Source of the DNA: Planctomycetaceae bacterium
GTDB lineage: Bacteria > Planctomycetota > Planctomycetia > Pirellulales > Thermoguttaceae
Length of the DNA: 6,623 nt
Direction of reading: 5' to 3'
Assembly: GCA_031283825.1 (NCBI GenBank)
Contig: JAITAZ010000350.1
Coordinates: 1-6,623, forward strand
The notes under the pieces are model-generated. The model made no database searches. It saw only the letters and a list, made by a program, of their open reading frames with translations, and was not told the origin of the DNA. Every line of letters begins with the position of its first letter. The first letter of the stretch is position 1. Both the position numbers and the translations under genes were made by a program. Below are positions 1-5,328 of the stretch, piece after piece.

Positions 1-402
1 ATTCATAAATTTATTGATTACGTTTCAAAAAATGCGTTTAGCAAATTATCGGTTTATGACCTTCAACGCTTTGATGAAAAATATATAAAAGTTTTATTAC
101 TTTCTTATTTGCTTTTGCATAATTCGTATATTCCGATTAGCGAGTATGAAACGGTGCCCGGTCGGACTGATATATTTCTTCAACGTAATCCGCAATTTCC
201 TCAAGTGAAATATGAATGGGCGTTGGAATTAAAATATTGTAAAACCGACGCGAAAGAATCAGAAATTTCCGCAAAACGCAAAGACGGACTCGAAAAATTG
301 AATCAGTATATCAACTCATCGCGATTAAAAGATCGACCGAATTTGAAATCCGCGTTGATAATTTTTATCGGCAAAGATAAATATGAAATTATTGACAATT
401 AA
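1..402 (+). CDS. AAA-ATPase-like protein, C-terminal PD-(D/E)XK nuclease domain (partial, 5' end off window)
   Basis: Frame 1 is open from the first base to a TAA at 400-402, giving the last 133 residues of a longer protein. What is visible matches the PDDEXK_9 nuclease-like domain (PF08011) at the C-terminus of AAA-ATPase-like/DUF1703 proteins. The signature is GRTDIFL at residues 54-60 (Asp57), then ALELKY at 74-79, supplying Glu76 and Lys78 of the D...ExK active site. A helix with KLNQYI around 99-104 follows, as is usual for the family. Full-length relatives are roughly 500-550 aa with an N-terminal P-loop ATPase domain, so about three quarters of the gene lies left of the window. The cellular role of the family is not settled; nuclease/ATPase coupling and a link to mobile or defence functions are inferred from the fold. 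The TTG at 109 is an internal leucine codon, not a start. Domain assignment is by motif reading only. Confidence 0.8.
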   Translation: MHKFIDYVSKNAFSKLSVYDLQRFDEKYIKVLLLSYLLLHNSYIPISEYETVPGRTDIFLQRNPQFPQVKYEWALELKYCKTDAKESEISAKRKDGLEKLNQYINSSRLKDRPNLKSALIIFIGKDKYEIIDN

Positions 403-422
403 ACGTCCCTGTTTAATTTCAC

Positions 423-480
423 GTAACCGTTCACAATTTATGAATTATGAATTATGAATTAAAAAACCGTGAACGGTTAC
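423..480. repeat. Facing pair of the GTAACCGTTCAC dispersed repeat with a heptamer array between
   Basis: GTAACCGTTCAC at 423-434 is answered by its exact reverse complement GTGAACGGTTAC at 469-480, 34 bp apart. Between them is a perfect 3x tandem of ATGAATT (440-460). The right copy is a complete hairpin unit: read on the minus strand it is AACCG-TTCA-CGGTT followed by a run of T. The left copy lacks its 3' arm. The pair sits directly after the PDDEXK gene, so it may act as a terminator or a REP-type element. The repeat identity is certain; function is inferred. Confidence 0.8.
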
Positions 481-527
481 AAACAAACGATAATTAAATA
501 TCCATAGCATGAAATAGGAAATAAACT

Positions 528-1028
528 ATGTTACGGCGACGTATGTCTAATGGAGGGTATCTTCGATTAAATTATTTTATATTTAACAGTGAGATTCCTC
601 CTTTGGAATTTGATGCTTTGGGATTTGTAGGCACATTTTTAGAATCACCTTTTTGGTGTTTTGAAAGGATGTTATATTGGACTGTTCACGAAAAACTCTA
701 CGATGACGACGATGATGAATTTGCTTATGAAATATGGAAATTAAAAAAAGAAATATATTCAAATGAGAATTTGAATAAAGCCTGTAACTATCTTAAATCG
801 TTGCATCCGGTATTGAATCGCGGGTGGAGTAGATGGGGAGTTAGTTTAAGCAATACAATGACATTATCGGGGTTTTCTTTTGTAAAAGCAGGCAGAATTG
901 GTTTTGACGGAATACGTCATAGCGGCGTATCTGATTTACAATCAGCCGAATTGTTACAGAATATAGATATACTTACAAAATCTTATATTCAATCCATTCA
1001 TAAAACAAATAATCTCATTGAGCTTTAA
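528..1028 (+). CDS. Hypothetical protein, 166 aa, no recognised family
   Basis: The ATG at 528 has an AGGAA Shine-Dalgarno at 516-520, seven bases upstream, and the frame runs to a TAA at 1026-1028. A second in-frame ATG at 543 has no closer ribosome site, so 528 is preferred. There is no signal peptide or transmembrane segment, so the product should be cytoplasmic. The protein is rich in aromatic residues (Trp, Tyr, Phe in FLESPFWCFERMLYW, about residues 37-51). It has an acidic run YDDDDDEF at about 58-65 and a lysine-rich helix after it, while the C-terminal third looks like alternating strand and helix. I do not recognise it. It is bracketed by copies of the GTAACCGTTCAC repeat on both sides, and neither neighbour is close enough to suggest an operon. 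Size and context fit an accessory gene, but no function can be assigned. Confidence 0.7.
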   Translation: MLRRRMSNGGYLRLNYFIFNSEIPPLEFDALGFVGTFLESPFWCFERMLYWTVHEKLYDDDDDEFAYEIWKLKKEIYSNENLNKACNYLKSLHPVLNRGWSRWGVSLSNTMTLSGFSFVKAGRIGFDGIRHSGVSDLQSAELLQNIDILTKSYIQSIHKTNNLIEL

Positions 1029-1045
1029 TAGAATATTCAATCGGC

Positions 1046-1055
1046 AACCGTTCAC
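1046..1055 (+). repeat. Solitary half-copy of the AACCGTTCAC dispersed repeat
   Basis: AACCGTTCAC matches the core of the copies at 425-434 and 1791-1800 exactly. The 3' arm CGGTT is missing (CTCGC follows), so this copy cannot form the full hairpin. It lies 18 bp after the stop of the 166-aa orphan. Confidence 0.65.
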
Positions 1056-1099
1056 TCGCAAGAGAAAAAAATCTTACGCTCTGAAAGGACAACGGAATG

Positions 1100-1134
1100 T
1101 TTTAAACTGCTCGCGTTTTAATTTTCGGTTGGAG
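1100..1134 (+). repeat. 35-bp dispersed intergenic repeat, copy A
   Basis: This segment matches the reverse complement of 5865-5899 at 31 of 35 positions without gaps. It starts TTTTAAACTG and ends AATTTTCGGTTGGAG. A weaker third match to its end (TTAATTTTCGGT) occurs around 6149-6160. It lies in the 185-bp gap before the 179-aa membrane protein gene. That gap also has a tandem TTTTTACG doublet at 1149-1164. There is no coding potential. The match is far beyond chance for two unrelated intergenic segments, but what it does is unknown. Confidence 0.65.
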
Positions 1135-1213
1135 TTATCGGAAGCCGGTTTTTACGTTTTTACGCTGTCAAAATTCATAGTACGATTTGTATAATAAGGA
1201 GTGATCCGTAAAT

Positions 1214-1753
1214 ATGATGAAGGATAAAATAATAAAAAAATCTCCATTTTTTAAGTTATGGTTAAAAATCTGTTTGATAATTATAGTACCTGCGTTATTG
1301 TTTTTTTTAGTATTGGGCATATATTTTTTTTACGTACTTATATCAATAACATTCTATGCATCCGGCACGCATAAAGAGATAGATATTAGCGATCCTAAAA
1401 AAATAGTTGTAATACAAGAATTTTCAGGTATTACTTTTCCAAGCCAAATTATGTGGCATAATGCTTGCGAAGGCGGTTTTCAAGATAAATTTATAATATG
1501 TAAATTTAGCGCAACAAAAAATGATATTCATCAAATGTTTTTTAATTTCAAACCTCAATGGAATAACGTCGAGCGATATTTACAAAATGATTCCATGCTA
1601 TCATGGTTCACGCCTGATAATATACAAAATTTTCAATCCGCTCAATTCTACAATAATGCAAAATATAAATATATTAGCGTGTTATATGAAAATATTCAAA
1701 ATAAAAAAGATACAGATTTATCGTTAGTCTATATGATTATTGCAAGCAACTAA
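1214..1753 (+). CDS. Membrane-anchored hypothetical protein, 179 aa
   Basis: Two adjacent ATGs (1214 and 1217) follow a strong AAGGAG at 1196-1201. The spacing to 1214 is 12 bases, slightly long, so 1214 is the better choice. The stop is TAA at 1751-1753. The N-terminus is basic (MMKDKIIKKS), followed by a long hydrophobic stretch at about residues 17-47, either one long anchor or a tight helical pair. The rest, about 50-179, is a soluble domain probably outside the cytoplasm. That domain has FSGITFP at 70-76 and the segment CEGGFQDKFIICKF at 85-98, an amphipathic strand pattern, with Cys85 and Cys96 that could pair in an oxidising compartment. There is no lipobox. I do not recognise the family; the layout resembles uncharacterised inner-membrane or secreted proteins that bacteria keep as orphans. 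The gene is isolated between repeat-bearing gaps, so the context gives no functional hint. Confidence 0.72.
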   Translation: MMKDKIIKKSPFFKLWLKICLIIIVPALLFFLVLGIYFFYVLISITFYASGTHKEIDISDPKKIVVIQEFSGITFPSQIMWHNACEGGFQDKFIICKFSATKNDIHQMFFNFKPQWNNVERYLQNDSMLSWFTPDNIQNFQSAQFYNNAKYKYISVLYENIQNKKDTDLSLVYMIIASN

Positions 1754-1773
1754 CAAAGGTAAGTATAGAAATG

Positions 1774-1873
1774 GACTAAAAAAAGTGGGTAACCGTTCAC
1801 GGGTTTTTAATTCGGATTTGAATTGCTAAATCCAAAGTCTCTACTGTTGGTTTAGTCATTCAAAAACGGTTAC
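1774..1873. repeat. Nested inverted-repeat intergenic element
   Basis: Three dyads are nested or overlapping. GACTAAA (1774-1780) pairs with TTTAGTC (1851-1857). GTAACCGTT (1789-1797) pairs with AACGGTTAC (1865-1873). GGATTT (1814-1819) pairs with AAATCC (1828-1833) across an 8-nt loop. The copy at 1789-1808 is a near-complete dispersed repeat ending in GGGTTTTT, so it can act as a weak intrinsic terminator for the membrane protein gene upstream. The outer two pairings are interleaved and cannot both form at once. Confidence 0.6.
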
Positions 1874-1896
1874 GTAAATTAATTGTAACTATTCAG

Positions 1897-1902
1897 TATA
1901 AT
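1897..1902 (+). promoter_or_regulatory. Possible -10 box for the YkgJ-family gene
   Basis: A perfect TATAAT lies 36 bp before the ATG at 1939. No convincing -35 hexamer is found at 16-18 bp spacing. The placement is reasonable for a short 5' leader, but a TATAAT in AT-rich DNA is weak evidence on its own. Confidence 0.25.
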
Positions 1903-1938
1903 AATTCTGGATTCCGAATTTTTGTAACGTTAATTATT

Positions 1939-2373
1939 ATGAGTAAGAAATCGTTGTGGTATAGTGAAGGACTTCAATTTGAGTGTCAGGCGTGCGGCAG
2001 TTGTTGCGGCGGCGGACCGGGATTCGTTTGGGTAACGCAAGATGAAATAGATCAGATTGCGGTAAAATTCGGAATCGAATCCGAACTGTTTGAAAAATTA
2101 TTCGTCTGGACAATTTGCGAAGGCGAACTCAAAGGAAGACGAAGTCTAAAAGAATACCCAAACGGAGATTGCGTCTTGCTAGATGAAACAACTAGAACCT
2201 GCAAATTTTACGAAGTACGACCAATTCAATGTAGAACATGGCCCTTTTGGGCGCAGAATATTGTTAGGAAAGATTTCTGGGATGCAATATCAAAACGATG
2301 TCCAGGTTGCAATCGCGGACGTTTGTATTCGCTAGAAGAAATCGAAGAACGAAGAGACGCTTTCGAGTTGTAG
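1939..2373 (+). CDS. YkgJ-family CxxCxxCC cysteine-cluster protein
   Basis: The protein has 144 residues from ATG 1939 to the TAG at 2371-2373. The diagnostic cluster is ECQACGSCCGG, with Cys16, Cys19, Cys22 and Cys23, followed by Cys78, Cys88 and Cys98. The last lies in the characteristic YEVRPIQCRTWPFW segment (residues 91-104). A further pair, Cys121 and Cys124, is near the end. This is the PF03692 (CxxCxxCC, 'zinc- or iron-chelating') family, often annotated YkgJ or Fe-S oxidoreductase. Members are small cytoplasmic proteins thought to bind a metal or Fe-S cluster; the biochemical role is not established. The length is typical for a single-domain member. No Shine-Dalgarno is visible in the AT-rich leader, so translation may rely on an unstructured leader. 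The gene ends 224 bp before dsbD; the gap argues against tight coupling, although both products are cysteine-based. Confidence 0.9.
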   Translation: MSKKSLWYSEGLQFECQACGSCCGGGPGFVWVTQDEIDQIAVKFGIESELFEKLFVWTICEGELKGRRSLKEYPNGDCVLLDETTRTCKFYEVRPIQCRTWPFWAQNIVRKDFWDAISKRCPGCNRGRLYSLEEIEERRDAFEL

Positions 2374-2404
2374 AATGAATGTTTTAGTGTATAGTGTTAA
2401 ATCG

Positions 2405-2429
2405 TAATTATTCAACAGAATTATTTTTT
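2405..2429 (+). terminator. Weak AT-only hairpin with T run after the YkgJ-family gene
   Basis: TAATT (2405-2409) pairs with AATTA (2419-2423) across a 9-nt loop and is followed directly by six T residues. The stem has no G-C pair, so this is at best a weak terminator. The position, about 30 bp past the stop, is right. Confidence 0.25.
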
Positions 2430-2597
2430 AAATGACAAAAACGACTTTAAGGACAGAAGGAACGTTTGGGTTTAAAATCTGTTTGAAAAGACTCAAGAGT
2501 AATGTTTTTGGAGTTGTTAATTTTCGATTTCAAACAACGACGTCTCTCATGTCCATTCAGTCCCTTAAAAAAAATTAAAAATTTAAAAATTTTTAGA

Positions 2598-4478
2598 ATG
2601 AAAAATTTTATATTAGCGGTTGTTTGTTTTTTTTCGATGTTGTTGTTTTTTGTTTTTCAAGACAACATTTCATTCGGGCAATTTGACGCGATAGATCAAT
2701 ACTATCGCGAACTTGATGGCGGAATATTCGACGGCAAAACGCAAATGGTCGAAAGTGTCGGCGGTTTGAAATTATCGGCGTCTTATTCGGGCAAGTATAT
2801 TATTGTAACGGCGGATATTCCTAGCGGTTATCATACGTTTTCTGTTACTCAGCCTGCGGGCGGTTCGATACGGACTACGTTCAAATTTGACTCTAAAGAA
2901 ATCGCCGATTCGTTAATTGATATTCGTCCGGCGACACCTCCGACAATTAAATACGAAGAAGTTTTTAAGATAAACGAGCAGCATCATGAAAGGTCTGTAA
3001 CGTGGATTTTTCGTTTCAATAAATCGTTGCCGAGCGGCGGCGAAATAAAGTTGACTTACGACGGTCAAATTTGTCGTGAATCTTGTATGCCGATAACGAT
3101 TCCGTTTGTTGCGAAATTTGATTCGGCTCTTGACGCGGCAAAAATTTTATCTGAATCGGACGGATTAGACACACAGTATATATATAGTGTAAAAGAATCG
3201 GCGGCGAAATTTTCATTGCCGGAAAAATACGTTCCGCAGGAAAGCTCGCGGGTTTCGGGAATTGGTTCGCTTTTGATTTATGCGTTTTTGGGCGGCGTGA
3301 TTTTAAATTTTATGCCGTGCGTATTGCCGGTAATTGGATTAAAAATTCTTTCGTTTTTCGAGCAAGCGGGCAAGAGTCGATTGCGTGCGTTTTGGATAAA
3401 TTTTTCTTATTCGCTAGGATTGCTTTCTGTATTTGCCGCACTTGCGATTTTGAATTACGGATTGAGTAAATTATTTACGTTTGAATTATTTAGTATCGTG
3501 ATGGCGGTAATCGTTTTCGCGATGGCATTGAGTTTAATGGGATTATGGGAACTTTCAACGCCTTCATTTTTAGGCGGCAAGACGTCGGTTAAGTTAATGC
3601 ATCAGGAGGGTTTCGCGGGTGCGTTTTTCAAGGGAATAATAACGACGCTGCTTGCGATTCCGTGCGGCGCGCCGTTATTGAGTGCGGCTATTGCATGGAC
3701 AGACGAACAGATCAGAATCGGCAATACGTCGATGGTTTTTCTGATTTATATTGTCATTGGATTAGGGATGGCGTCGCCGTATCTTTTGATTGGGGCGTTT
3801 CCTGAATTGTTAAGATTTCTACCGAAGCCGGGTCAATGGATGGAAACTTTTAGAAAAACAATGGGATTCGGACTTTTGATTGCTGTGGTTTGGATACTGT
3901 ATTTTGTAAGGGTTGAGCAATTATTATCGACGATTACGTTGCTTTTTGCGATTTGGTTTTCGTGTTGGATGATTGGCAGATTGAGTTATGAATCGTTATT
4001 TCGCGAGCGATTATTTGCGTGGGTTACGTCGATTGTTGTGGTTGTTGCGACGATAATATTTTCTTATGACATTCATGTAATAGATAATCCGTACACGTTG
4101 CAGGCGGCGATGAATGCAAGATTAAGCGGAGGAAAAGAGAAACCGTTTACGTTATCGAATTATGAAAACGCAATTTCGGCGGGACGTTTTGTTATTGTCG
4201 ATTTCACTGCCGATTGGTGCGTTACGTGTAAAGTTTTGGAAGCAACCGTATTAAATTCTGAGAAAGTTAAAAAAACGATTGAGGAAAAAAACGTAACTTT
4301 TTTGATCGCAGATTGCACAAGAGAAAACGAATCAACAGAATTTTTACGAAAACTTGGACCGGGTCAAGTTCCTGTACTTGCATTTTTCGATCCAAAAAAT
4401 CCGTCGAACCCGATTGTGTTACGCGGATTCTACACCCAACAAAACGTATTAAAAATATTAGATACAATTCAACCATAA
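2598..4478 (+). CDS. dsbD: Thiol:disulfide interchange protein DsbD (DsbD/ScsB-like, three domains)
   Basis: The chosen start ATG at 2598 gives 626 aa and begins a clear signal peptide (MKNFILAVVCFFSMLLFFVF). The frame is open upstream to an ATG at 2502, but that would bury the signal behind 32 charged residues. Domains: periplasmic alpha domain at about 29-205, with Cys159 and Cys163 in ICRESCMP; eight hydrophobic helices at about 221-492; C-terminal thioredoxin-like gamma domain at about 514-626, with WCVTC (Cys541, Cys544) and the cis-proline in QVPVL (Pro592). The membrane pair is Cys241 in NFMPCVLP and Cys356 in AIPCGAP. All six redox cysteines of the family are thus present. DsbD passes electrons from cytoplasmic thioredoxin across the inner membrane to the gamma then alpha domain, which reduces periplasmic thiol proteins. 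The CX3C spacing in alpha differs from the wider spacing in E. coli DsbD and resembles ScsB-type members. No Shine-Dalgarno precedes 2598. No dsbC, ccm or scs partner lies in the window, so the client is unknown. Confidence 0.95.
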   Translation: MKNFILAVVCFFSMLLFFVFQDNISFGQFDAIDQYYRELDGGIFDGKTQMVESVGGLKLSASYSGKYIIVTADIPSGYHTFSVTQPAGGSIRTTFKFDSKEIADSLIDIRPATPPTIKYEEVFKINEQHHERSVTWIFRFNKSLPSGGEIKLTYDGQICRESCMPITIPFVAKFDSALDAAKILSESDGLDTQYIYSVKESAAKFSLPEKYVPQESSRVSGIGSLLIYAFLGGVILNFMPCVLPVIGLKILSFFEQAGKSRLRAFWINFSYSLGLLSVFAALAILNYGLSKLFTFELFSIVMAVIVFAMALSLMGLWELSTPSFLGGKTSVKLMHQEGFAGAFFKGIITTLLAIPCGAPLLSAAIAWTDEQIRIGNTSMVFLIYIVIGLGMASPYLLIGAFPELLRFLPKPGQWMETFRKTMGFGLLIAVVWILYFVRVEQLLSTITLLFAIWFSCWMIGRLSYESLFRERLFAWVTSIVVVVATIIFSYDIHVIDNPYTLQAAMNARLSGGKEKPFTLSNYENAISAGRFVIVDFTADWCVTCKVLEATVLNSEKVKKTIEEKNVTFLIADCTRENESTEFLRKLGPGQVPVLAFFDPKNPSNPIVLRGFYTQQNVLKILDTIQP

Positions 4479-4513
4479 AATTTTCGTAACGAATATTATT
4501 GTAGAAAATTTTT
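4477..4513 (+). terminator. AT-rich dyad after dsbD
   Basis: AAAATTTTC (4477-4485) pairs with GAAAATTTT (4504-4512), overlapping the dsbD stop and ending in a short T run. There is one G-C pair and an 18-nt loop, so it is weak alone. The repeat hairpin that begins at 4514, with its own T run, may do the actual terminating. Confidence 0.25.
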
Positions 4514-4584
4514 GTAATCGTTCACGGTTTTAAACACGGATAATATCGGATTTTTTTGGTGAATACGGATAATCGCGAAAAATG
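4514..4584 (+). repeat. Left terminal inverted repeat of the 314-bp element
   Basis: The arm begins GTAATCGTTCACGGTTTT and ends at AAAAATG. Its only differences from the right arm are four substitutions and one missing G in the run GG at 4558-4559. Confidence 0.85.
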
Positions 4585-4655
4585 GAAATGATGCCTTTGT
4601 GTGGTAAAAGTTAATAATTTAAATGTGATAAAGCGGGAAGTAAAAAATTATAATA

Positions 4656-4683
4656 CTAACTAACTAACTAAATAAATAAATAA
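4656..4683 (+). repeat. Short tandem tetranucleotide tract
   Basis: Four CTAA units (4656-4671) grade into three ATAA-type units up to 4683. The tract sits in the non-coding centre of the inverted-repeat element and could vary in length by slippage. Confidence 0.7.
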
Positions 4684-4755
4684 TTGACTAGACAAATCAA
4701 CTATAACTAAATAAACCTAAATAAATAATTTTATAAATATTAAAATCGCCATTGG

Positions 4756-4827
4756 CATTTTCCGCGATTATCCGTATTCACCCAAAAAAATCAGTTATTA
4801 TCCGTGTTTAAAACCGTGAACGGTTAC
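4756..4827 (-). repeat. Right terminal inverted repeat of the 314-bp element
   Basis: Read on the minus strand it begins GTAACCGTTCACGGTTTT, the exact dispersed-repeat consensus. It then continues parallel to the left arm to 4756. Confidence 0.85.
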
Positions 4828-5021
4828 AAATTTAATTTATGTAAATTTTTATTTATCTATTCTTGCTAATTGTTATTTCTTAGCCTACAATTTTTATAAG
4901 AGTAAGCAAGTTGACGTTCAATATTGAGAAGTCAATAAACGCGAAAGCGTAAATTTAGGTTTGCATCGTGTAAGCCAACGCTTAAAGATAAAAAAGTTAC
5001 CACAATTTGGAAAGGTACAAA
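4828..5021 (+). promoter_or_regulatory. Structured leader upstream of the 94-aa membrane protein
   Basis: Together with the inverted-repeat element, this completes the 543-bp gap after dsbD. It has no ORF. TTGACG at 4911-4916 resembles a -35 box but no good -10 follows. TTGAC (4911-4915) and GTCAA (4931-4935) flank the perfect 10-bp palindrome TCAATATTGA (4918-4927), an operator-like dyad. Next, ACGC-GAAA-GCGT (4939-4950) forms a GNRA-tetraloop hairpin. Its 3' arm can instead join AAGCGT (4945-4950) to ACGCTT (4978-4983), enclosing GGTTT (4958-4962) paired with AAGCC (4972-4976). The two folds exclude each other. Regulation is inferred from structure only. Confidence 0.35.
5011..5015 (+). promoter_or_regulatory. 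Ribosome binding site that sets the start at 5022
   Basis: AAAGG ends six bases before the ATG at 5022. A TTG at 5007 in the same frame lies inside and before this site, so it cannot be the start. Confidence 0.7.
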
Positions 5022-5306
5022 ATGAGTAACACATTATTGTCAAACGAAACAATAGAACTGATAATTGGATTATTAATTTGGAGCGTAGCAGGATTGATAA
5101 TCATCCTTACATTTATGCGCAGTTGGTTGTTAGGATTGCCTACATCAATTGTAGTAATCATATTAGCAATATTGTTGACATACAATAAAATTGCGCCGTC
5201 TTCACTTTTGCCTCCGTTCTCGCCTCCTCCGCGTAAAATGCCGCCTCCTGTAATTCAACTCAAACAAGAAGATAACGAAAACCAACAAAACGAAACAACC
5301 GATTAA
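5022..5306 (+). CDS. Small two-helix membrane protein with proline-rich tail, 94 aa
   Basis: The start at ATG 5022 is fixed by AAAGG at 5011-5015; the stop is TAA at 5304-5306. Two hydrophobic helices are seen, about residues 11-31 and 35-54, joined by a tight turn containing Arg33. After them comes a proline-rich segment (residues 59-76, with PPFSPPPRKMPPP). The protein ends in a short polar tail rich in Glu, Asn and Gln. There is no signal-peptide cleavage motif and no lipobox. A hairpin anchor with a proline-rich arm often displays a binding segment on one face of the membrane, but I recognise no family and no catalytic residues. It is transcribed alone: upstream is the structured leader, and downstream it converges with a minus-strand gene 22 bp away. 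The hydrophobic pattern and ribosome site make a real gene likely. Confidence 0.72.
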   Translation: MSNTLLSNETIELIIGLLIWSVAGLIIILTFMRSWLLGLPTSIVVIILAILLTYNKIAPSSLLPPFSPPPRKMPPPVIQLKQEDNENQQNETTD

Positions 5307-5326
5307 AAATTCTGTATAAAATTTTT
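5305..5326. terminator. Possible bidirectional terminator between convergent genes
   Basis: AAAAATT (5305-5311) is inverted as AATTTTT (5320-5326) across an 8-nt loop, in the 22-bp gap between two converging stop codons. A/T runs lie on both sides, so it could serve both strands, but the stem has no G-C pair and stability would be low. Confidence 0.3.
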
Positions 5327-5328
5327 AA

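Larger units (their letters stand above)
4514..4827. mobile_element. MITE-like non-autonomous element with ~72-bp terminal inverted repeats
   Basis: The left arm 4514-4584 and right arm 4756-4827 are reverse complements, matching at 67 of 72 aligned positions with one single-base gap. The 171-bp centre (4585-4755) is AT-rich and full of stop codons. It holds four CTAA units followed by ATAA-type units (4656-4683) and encodes nothing. The tips are full copies of the dispersed repeat (GTAA[T/C]CGTTCACGGTTTT). Inside each arm the segment [A/T]ACGGATAAT occurs twice. Long perfect-looking arms, small size and absence of an ORF fit a miniature inverted-repeat transposable element mobilised in trans. 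An RNA spanning it would fold into a long hairpin and would stop transcription in either direction. No clear target-site duplication is visible: the flanks are both AT-rich and the outermost TTT/AAA may simply extend the arms. Confidence 0.7.

Noticed and set aside
1190..1195. TATAAT as a promoter for the 179-aa gene
   Set aside because: Transcription from it would begin at or after the AAGGAG ribosome site and leave it out of the message. The spacing to the nearest -35-like sequence is also poor.
1521..1727. Second plus-strand frame inside the 179-aa gene
   Set aside because: It overlaps entirely with a better supported gene and has no ribosome site.
423..1873. Integron cassette array with attC sites
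   Set aside because: The facing repeats do not fit the GTTRRRY/RYYYAAC core pattern, there is no integrase, and the dsbD gene is not cassette-like.
2502..2597. N-terminal extension of the DsbD frame from an upstream ATG
   Set aside because: The 32 extra residues are charged and would precede a textbook signal peptide that begins at 2598.
3016..3216. Minus-strand open frame inside dsbD
   Set aside because: It is the shadow of a strongly conserved coding region and has no ribosome site; the same holds for 4267-4476 on the minus strand.
5007..5021. TTG start for the small membrane protein
   Set aside because: The ribosome site AAAGG lies within and after this codon, pointing to the ATG at 5022.
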